Shown one piece after another: positions 23,163 to 27,676 of a DNA stretch of 27,676 bases (positions are counted from its first letter, which is position 1; each line of letters opens with the position of its first letter). Location of the stretch: assembly GCA_016840385.1 (NCBI GenBank), contig JAEOSL010000040.1:1-27676 (forward strand), read 5' to 3'. Made by a program: the position numbers and the translations under genes. The notes beneath the pieces were generated by a model. It ran no database searches. It saw only the letters and a list, made by a program, of their open reading frames with translations, and was not told the DNA's origin. The stretch comes from Candidatus Thorarchaeota archaeon (GTDB taxonomy: Archaea; Asgardarchaeota; Thorarchaeia; Thorarchaeales; Thorarchaeaceae).

Positions 23163-24431
23163 TCACAATGACGTGGAATCAGCTCGATTCTTTGGTATCT
23201 TAATGTACCACAGAATAATCATGAGTAAAATGGAACTTGCTAGAGCAATAGTTCCAGCAATACCGTAAACGAACCGAAGACTACCAGATAATTCCCAAAT
23301 CAAAGCTCCAACTAATTGTGCAGTCATCCCAACAATCCCCACCATCAGATCATAGGTCCCTAATGCTCGTCCTTTGGTTTCCTCAGATACAATTAGCACA
23401 ATTATACTTCTTTCAGCTCCGATGTAAAACACGAATGGAATAGCCCATATGAAGTTCAACAGATACATCATCACTGCGCCGCTTCCCAAACTAAACCATA
23501 AGAATACCAGCCCATTTCCAACCGTGCCAGCAACCATCGCGGCCTTCAGATTTCTGTCAGTTACCATGCTTGCGGGATACATAATGATTGCAGCAGTAAC
23601 TGAAAATAGACTCCAAGTCAATCCGTAAGTTATCTTATCTACACCCCAAGGGCCAACGCTAATATTTCCGACAAGTGGAATTGACATCATCCATGAAAAT
23701 GTAAAACCAATCATTGCGAGAGCAAATAACCAGTATGACCTTCCTAAATTGCGTACCGCTATCTTTGGACCAGCACGAGCTTTCTCAATGATTTCGGTTC
23801 CCAAAGATTCTCTTACGAGTCCAATAGCCACCAAGAATGTAACTATGGCCATTACTGCACCGATTAGATGAAGGTCACCTGATTGGTAACCCAAACCAAA
23901 GAGTAAGGAACCTGTTAAAGGACCAAGCCCATCGACAAACCATAATGGCATCATGACCATCATAAGGCGTCTTGCAGGATTGGATCCTTCATCTGAAGCA
24001 ATCTCATCTGCAGGAATTGCTCGAGCCATCAATCTGGATGTACTCATTCCGAACCAAACAAGTCCGTATTGAATTGGGATAAATGGCCAAATGGGAAAAT
24101 AGGATAGTGTTAGCAGACCAATTGATACTGGAATGAAACCGAGAGCGATTGTCCACCGTCGACCAATGAAATCTGCAATATACCCAGAAAAGACACTAGC
24201 AATGAGACCAGTAAAAGTTGCAGTTGAGAATATCACACCCATCTGCCAGGGATCTAAGAAGCCCTCAAGGAAGACGCTGAACTCCCATCTCCATAGTGCA
24301 GTAGAAAATTGGGCAATAGCAAGAACAGCTGCTAATCTCCAGAGATTGGAACTGAGACCAAGGAACCCAGGTTTTGCCCGAGCAGCTTTCTTGGTTTTTT
24401 CCAATTTTTCTGAATCATGTCCGTCTTCCAT
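23163..24431 (-). CDS. Major facilitator superfamily transporter
   Basis: 422 residues with about 12 membrane spans. The loop after TM2 reads SGYIADFIGRRWTIALG, the MFS motif A (GxxxDxxGRR). The first 25 residues are charged (HDSEKLEKTKKAARAK), and the C-terminal loop is short and polar. The substrate cannot be inferred. ATG start with GAGGTCA about 5 nt upstream. The gene ends 114 nt before the second kinase-thioredoxin gene on the same strand, so they might be co-transcribed, but that gap contains a possible promoter (CTTTATCAA on the reverse strand). Confidence 0.88.
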   Translation of the reverse strand: MEDGHDSEKLEKTKKAARAKPGFLGLSSNLWRLAAVLAIAQFSTALWRWEFSVFLEGFLDPWQMGVIFSTATFTGLIASVFSGYIADFIGRRWTIALGFIPVSIGLLTLSYFPIWPFIPIQYGLVWFGMSTSRLMARAIPADEIASDEGSNPARRLMMVMMPLWFVDGLGPLTGSLLFGLGYQSGDLHLIGAVMAIVTFLVAIGLVRESLGTEIIEKARAGPKIAVRNLGRSYWLFALAMIGFTFSWMMSIPLVGNISVGPWGVDKITYGLTWSLFSVTAAIIMYPASMVTDRNLKAAMVAGTVGNGLVFLWFSLGSGAVMMYLLNFIWAIPFVFYIGAERSIIVLIVSEETKGRALGTYDLMVGIVGMTAQLVGALIWELSGSLRFVYGIAGTIALASSILLMIILWYIKIPKNRADSTSL

Positions 24432-24571
24432 GGAGTGACCTCAAGTTAAGAGAACAGAGAGTATCCTACTTATTTTACTGTCGATTCCTACAATAATAAT
24501 TCACTAAGGGATAACAATAAACGGGGGATTGCACAGACAAACCTCCTGAATTCGCGAGTGGATGCACAGAT

Positions 24572-25330
24572 TTGACCGAAGCTAGTATCAAAGAAATATT
24601 CGACCGAATTTCAAAGATCAAATCAGCTGGTGTCATCGAACGGTATGGATTCACTGAATTCCTTACTTTTACCAAAGAAGTACGAAATAGTGTCAGTGAT
24701 GAAATCTGGTTAGAAGTTGGTTGGGACATCCTTGAAGGAATGGGTCTGGAAGAGCTCTATGGATGTGACTATGATATTTTGACAGCTTTGGAAAATATCC
24801 CAGAAGGATCAGACCTGATTGATATCCAGAGTTTTCTAAGACATACACTTGTAGAAACTCTATTGGAGCAATTTGATTCAGGCGGAACAACTGTGCTTCT
24901 AGACATTGGGAAGATGCTTGAAACTCCGGCAGCAGTACTCATCCCGAGAATCGTTGAACTTCGAAAGAAAGAGATAGAGAATATGGTTGTTCCAATTGTC
25001 GGTAAGAAGTTAGCAGTCTTTGATGTGTACATGAATGAGGTAGGAATTACTACAGATCCAAAGAACTCGGTGCATCTTGATGATCTCTGGAAGTCAGCCT
25101 ACGGAGTTCAAGTGCTAACTGCTTTGGACTTTGGTTTGAGGACTGACCTAGATGGACTTCGTAAGATCGAAGTCGTAATGAACCGAATAGGAATGAGCTT
25201 GAAAACTGAGATTGTTACAAAACCCACCGTCAACCCAACACCTAAGATGTCTGATGCTATGAATTCAATCCTCACGATGAGATCGATGGGGAAACCGAAG
25301 AAATCACGGAAGAAGAAATCTAGTAGTTAG
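24572..25330 (+). CDS. Unknown soluble protein with lysine-rich tail
   Basis: 252 residues, not recognised. It is largely helical with alternating charged and aliphatic residues and has no membrane span or signal peptide. The segment LIPRIVELRKKEIENMVVPIVGKKLAVFDVYMNEVGI is the most structured-looking. The last 15 residues (KPKKSRKKKSSS at the end) are strongly basic, as in proteins that touch nucleic acid or acidic surfaces. The start is TTG 24572 with only a weak upstream site. It stands alone: divergent from the MFS gene across a 140-bp AT-rich gap and converging with the M24 peptidase gene 3 nt away. Base use looks like its neighbours, so it is probably a native gene. Confidence 0.65.
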   Translation: MTEASIKEIFDRISKIKSAGVIERYGFTEFLTFTKEVRNSVSDEIWLEVGWDILEGMGLEELYGCDYDILTALENIPEGSDLIDIQSFLRHTLVETLLEQFDSGGTTVLLDIGKMLETPAAVLIPRIVELRKKEIENMVVPIVGKKLAVFDVYMNEVGITTDPKNSVHLDDLWKSAYGVQVLTALDFGLRTDLDGLRKIEVVMNRIGMSLKTEIVTKPTVNPTPKMSDAMNSILTMRSMGKPKKSRKKKSSS

Positions 25331-25333
25331 ACT

Positions 25334-26527
25334 TCATTCGATTATGAGTTCCGAAAGTTCACGAGGATATTTGGTAGTCACCTCTATTCCATCATCAGTT
25401 ACTACAAAGGTGTCACTGTGACGAAATCCACCCAATCCCTGTTCATAGATTCCGGGTTCACAGGAAAAGATCATTCCAGGCTGAAGCACATCTTCAGACC
25501 CAATATCGAGGAACGGTCGCTCATGACCTTCCATTCCCAGGGCATGGCCAGTATGATGTCGAACGAGATGAAAGACATCCTTAGCTTTGAATGCATCTCT
25601 TGCAGCTTTGTCAACATCCGCACATTTGACACCGGGACCCGCAGCTTCTAGAGCAGCATCCTGTGCGGCCATCATTGCATTGTACAATTCTGTTTGCCTG
25701 GCAGATGGTTCACCCATGAACATAGTTCGCTCCAATTCTGAATGAATGCCATAGACATCTGAAGACGCACCCGTTACCAGCGTATCTCCTTTGTTGAAAA
25801 CAAGTCCTCTTGAGAGAGCATGCGGGAAGTATGAGTTTGGACCTATTTGACCTCGATAGAGAGCAATAGCAGGGAACATCGAGAATCCAGTGGGTCGATA
25901 AGCATCACCTAATTCTTGGACCATGTCTTGAGACCCTTGTGTGCTTGCTCGAATTGTCACATCAATTTCGTTTGCGCCAACTTCCGTATACTCTTGGAGA
26001 TACTTGTGAGCTCTATCAGCCCATTTGGATGACTCTCTCATCATCTCTATTTCTTCTGGTTCCTTGATTACACGCATATCCATGATCATGTCTGATAGCA
26101 ACGTGAACTTCAGGCCAGTGACATCCTCGAAGCTAGGACCCTTGTACCCCCAATATCCAGAGCATCCTCCACCCTCCGAAGCAACCTTGTTTGGTTGAAT
26201 CTTAAGATCATTCATGAGATTATCAGCCAAGTGATACATTGGATGCTTCTTGTCAGGATATTCAAAATAAGAGAAGATCTGTGAGACAAATGGAACCTGA
26301 TCCTCAATGTGATCAACTTCCAATGATGGTACAAAGAAGTTCACTTCACCTCGGTGAAGAATGAGTATGATTGGTCGTTCCGTTGGGATGAATGACAGCC
26401 CTGTGAGATAGAATATATTCTTTGAATTTAAGACAAGAAAGGTTTCGATATCATCCTGATTCAACTGTTCTTCAATTCGTTCAATTCGTTTCTTATGATG
26501 CTCAGGTGTTAGAAATGTACAGCCCAT
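25334..26527 (-). CDS. M24-family (Xaa-Pro aminopeptidase-like) protein with altered metal ligands
   Basis: 397 residues. The creatinase-like N-terminal domain is at about 10-150 (FLVLNSKNIFYLTGLSF), and the pita-bread M24 domain follows from about 160. Of the five usual metal ligands, H328 (TGHALGMEGHE) and E357 (SCEPGIY) are kept. The first Asp is G253, the second is Glu (SELERT, E264), and the last Glu is S371 (GFRHSDT). The SELERT form occurs in a recognised subgroup, I believe, but the reaction is uncertain: dipeptidase, prolidase-like or non-peptidase. ATG start with GGAGAGTGA upstream. It lies 34 nt downstream of the double Lrp regulator on the same strand, so the regulator may control it. 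Confidence 0.85.
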   Translation of the reverse strand: MGCTFLTPEHHKKRIERIEEQLNQDDIETFLVLNSKNIFYLTGLSFIPTERPIILILHRGEVNFFVPSLEVDHIEDQVPFVSQIFSYFEYPDKKHPMYHLADNLMNDLKIQPNKVASEGGGCSGYWGYKGPSFEDVTGLKFTLLSDMIMDMRVIKEPEEIEMMRESSKWADRAHKYLQEYTEVGANEIDVTIRASTQGSQDMVQELGDAYRPTGFSMFPAIALYRGQIGPNSYFPHALSRGLVFNKGDTLVTGASSDVYGIHSELERTMFMGEPSARQTELYNAMMAAQDAALEAAGPGVKCADVDKAARDAFKAKDVFHLVRHHTGHALGMEGHERPFLDIGSEDVLQPGMIFSCEPGIYEQGLGGFRHSDTFVVTDDGIEVTTKYPRELSELIIE

Positions 26528-26561
26528 TCAAGTCACTCTCCTATTGTATAAACTCAAAGAA

Positions 26562-27470
26562 TCAACTCTCAAATAAAAGCTCCTCAAGATGTGTCACGGT
26601 CGGTGGATCGACAACAGTTGCAGTATAATAGATCAAAGGACTAAGAGAATTTACACCCGGAATCTTCCTCAACTCTTTGACTATCTTCTCCATGTCAAAA
26701 AGATGTTCGACCATGAAGACACAAAACATTACTGGTTCAACAGCGGATATATGCGAATAGAAGAACTCGAGATTGTAGCTTTTGCGTATACGTTTCTCAA
26801 TTTCTTCGAAAGATGTCTTTCGGGCGTCATATTCAATCTTGGCAAGGAATGCCATACTTTCACCTGCGTTGGGATTCCATGTAAAATCAAAAATGAAAGC
26901 GTTACTCTCCATCAGTTGGTCAACAATTTTTCGGACACGCCTAGCTGTCAGTCCAGATTCGCTTGCGATTTGTGCAATAGACATACGAGGATCTTTCACG
27001 AGAGACCTCAACACACGCTTCTGAAGACTACCGAGTTCTATCTTGGTCCCAGAGTCTGAGATAGTTGGATGAATTCTGGCTTCTTCGACTCCATCTAATT
27101 GTCGAAGGAATGAACTTAGTTCAAACAATCCTTCAGAACCGCTGTAGACAGCATGAAGAGCATAGTTCCCATCAGTCAGAGGAAGAATGACGAAAATCTC
27201 TGGTTTGTCAAAGAACTGCTTGAACAGATACTCTGAATCATGATCTTCTTTGGTATCTACCTCAACAAAGGAATATTCACTATCAATCATTGCGGGCATA
27301 AGGGATATTGACCATTCAACAATCACACCCTGTTCAATCAGACGCTCGATTCGCTTTCGAATTGCAGTGGCTGAAACATCTATTTTGTTTGCCAGGTACT
27401 GGTATGACACCCTACAATTACTGTAGAGTTCCTTCCAGAGAGCCTTATCTATCTCATCCAATTCTAACAA
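26562..27470 (-). CDS. Tandem Lrp/AsnC-type transcriptional regulator
   Basis: 302 residues, about twice a normal Lrp protein. Order: winged helix-turn-helix 1 (5-50, VSYQYLANKIDVSATAIRKRI), RAM-like ligand domain 1 (60-140), helix-turn-helix 2 (147-192, MSIAQIASESGLTARRVRKI) and RAM-like domain 2 (205-290). Lrp proteins respond to amino acids and act as dimers or octamers; the fused form would be a pseudo-dimer. The start is TTG 27468-27470. A TATA-like TTTTATAG (complement of 27511-27518) gives a leader of about 20 nt. It precedes the M24 gene, fitting an amino acid or peptide metabolism role (inference). Confidence 0.85.
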   Translation of the reverse strand: MLELDEIDKALWKELYSNCRVSYQYLANKIDVSATAIRKRIERLIEQGVIVEWSISLMPAMIDSEYSFVEVDTKEDHDSEYLFKQFFDKPEIFVILPLTDGNYALHAVYSGSEGLFELSSFLRQLDGVEEARIHPTISDSGTKIELGSLQKRVLRSLVKDPRMSIAQIASESGLTARRVRKIVDQLMESNAFIFDFTWNPNAGESMAFLAKIEYDARKTSFEEIEKRIRKSYNLEFFYSHISAVEPVMFCVFMVEHLFDMEKIVKELRKIPGVNSLSPLIYYTATVVDPPTVTHLEELLFES

Positions 27471-27510
27471 CCACTCGAATATTCCCTAGTTTGATTATCT
27501 TGTATATTGA

Positions 27511-27518
27511 CTATAAAA
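27511..27518 (-). promoter_or_regulatory. Probable TATA box of the tandem Lrp regulator
   Basis: CTATAAAA on the plus strand reads TTTTATAG on the minus strand. The predicted start near 27490 leaves about 20 nt before the TTG at 27470. A nearby ATATAC is an alternative. Confidence 0.4.
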
Positions 27519-27541
27519 ATTGAATGTGAAAAAGAAAAATT
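27515..27541 (-). terminator. Poly-T terminator of the Gly/Arg-rich protein gene
   Basis: On the minus strand, about 60 nt after the stop of the Gly/Arg-rich gene, the DNA reads TTTTTCTTTTT followed by another run of Ts, the usual archaeal termination signal. No stable hairpin is evident. It abuts the promoter of the next gene. Confidence 0.5.
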
Positions 27542-27601
27542 GTGACGGGCAGTCCAAGAAGGATACCCGACACAGTAACTTGTGAAGTTTAATTCTATGA
27601 A

Positions 27602-27676
27602 CTAGTATCTACGACGTCTGTCGCCGCCACCGCCGCCGCGATCTCTTCCGCCATATCCGCCGCCGCCACCGCCGTA
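27602..27676 (-). CDS. C-terminal end of a Gly/Arg-rich (RGG/YGG) protein (partial)
   Basis: The last 24 codons before TAG (27602-27604) encode a low-complexity tail: Y, six Gly, YGG, RDR, five Gly, D, four Arg, Y. Such RGG/YGG tails end many RNA-binding proteins (RRM proteins, helicases, ribosomal-associated factors). The body of the protein is outside the window, so its function cannot be named. The run of CCG/GCC triplets on the plus strand is much richer in G+C than the rest of the window. Confidence 0.75.
   Translation of the reverse strand, partial: YGGGGGGYGGRDRGGGGGDRRRRY

Noticed and set aside
23050..23166. N-terminal extension of the second kinase from GTG 23166 (MICVFAVRYSGQCFPFF...)
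   Set aside because: The extension has no match in the paralogue, abuts the MFS stop codon and covers a likely promoter; ATG 23049 aligns with the paralogue's PAS start.
26589..27059. A plus-strand open frame of 156 codons opposite the Lrp-type regulator
   Set aside because: It is antisense to two recognisable helix-turn-helix/RAM units, with no start signal and no family resemblance.
27610..27676. GCC/CCG triplet run considered as a CRISPR or tandem-repeat element
   Set aside because: In the reverse frame it encodes an uninterrupted Gly/Arg-rich C terminus followed by a stop codon, so it is coding low complexity.

Overview
The window reads as chromosomal DNA of an archaeon, most likely an Asgard lineage (Thorarchaeia-like is my best guess, not proven). 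Archaeal signs are TATA-type boxes about 25-30 nt upstream of probable transcript starts, Shine-Dalgarno sites built around GGTG or GAGGT, a family-Y DNA polymerase ending in a PCNA-binding box, ABC-2 and M24 proteins of archaeal style, a doubled Lrp/AsnC regulator, and poly-T termination. The Asgard suggestion rests on a eukaryote-like PARP-type zinc finger protein and an abundance of PAS/histidine kinases. There are no rRNA or tRNA genes, CRISPR arrays, transposases or phage genes that I can see. No gene-free stretch exceeds about 210 bp.

Layout. 1-2334: tail of an unknown gene, a DsrE-like sulfur-relay protein with a hairpin terminator, then (reverse) a PAS-PAS histidine kinase carrying a C-terminal thioredoxin/glutaredoxin-like domain. 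2461-4746: an ArsR-family metal sensor with a clear palindromic operator, overlapping a Zn/Cd-type P1B ATPase. 4750-8065 (reverse): an ABC-2 exporter pair and SfsA. 8228-12056: an orphan histidine-kinase dimerization (DHp) domain, a DinB-type polymerase (reverse) and a four-PAS histidine kinase. 12067-14534: threonine/serine dehydratase, PNPOx-like flavoprotein, ACT-domain protein and nitroreductase. 14670-16106: EutA, the reactivase of ethanolamine ammonia-lyase, with no ordinary start codon. 16109-18824: unknown membrane protein, MscS channel and TrmO-like tRNA methyltransferase. 18905-21313: acyl-CoA thioesterase, PARP-type zinc finger protein and AstE/AspA-type zinc deacylase. 21316-24431 (reverse): a second kinase-thioredoxin fusion that has lost its phospho-acceptor His, and an MFS transporter. 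24572-27676: unknown basic-tailed protein, M24 peptidase, double Lrp regulator, and the end of a Gly/Arg-rich protein.

The most interesting candidate system is the pair of paralogous PAS-PAS-kinase-thioredoxin proteins (519-2306 and 21316-23049). One is intact and the other looks like a pseudokinase, and both keep a CxxC redox motif. With the separate DHp domain and the DsrE protein, this suggests a thiol/sulfur-redox signalling network with no response regulator in the window. A second strong point is the PARP-type zinc finger protein. At the genome-structure level, coding strand alternates almost gene by gene, and nine of ten convergent gene pairs stop within about 10 bp of each other or overlap. 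Several starts were re-chosen because the GTG inside the GGTG ribosome binding site mimics a start codon.
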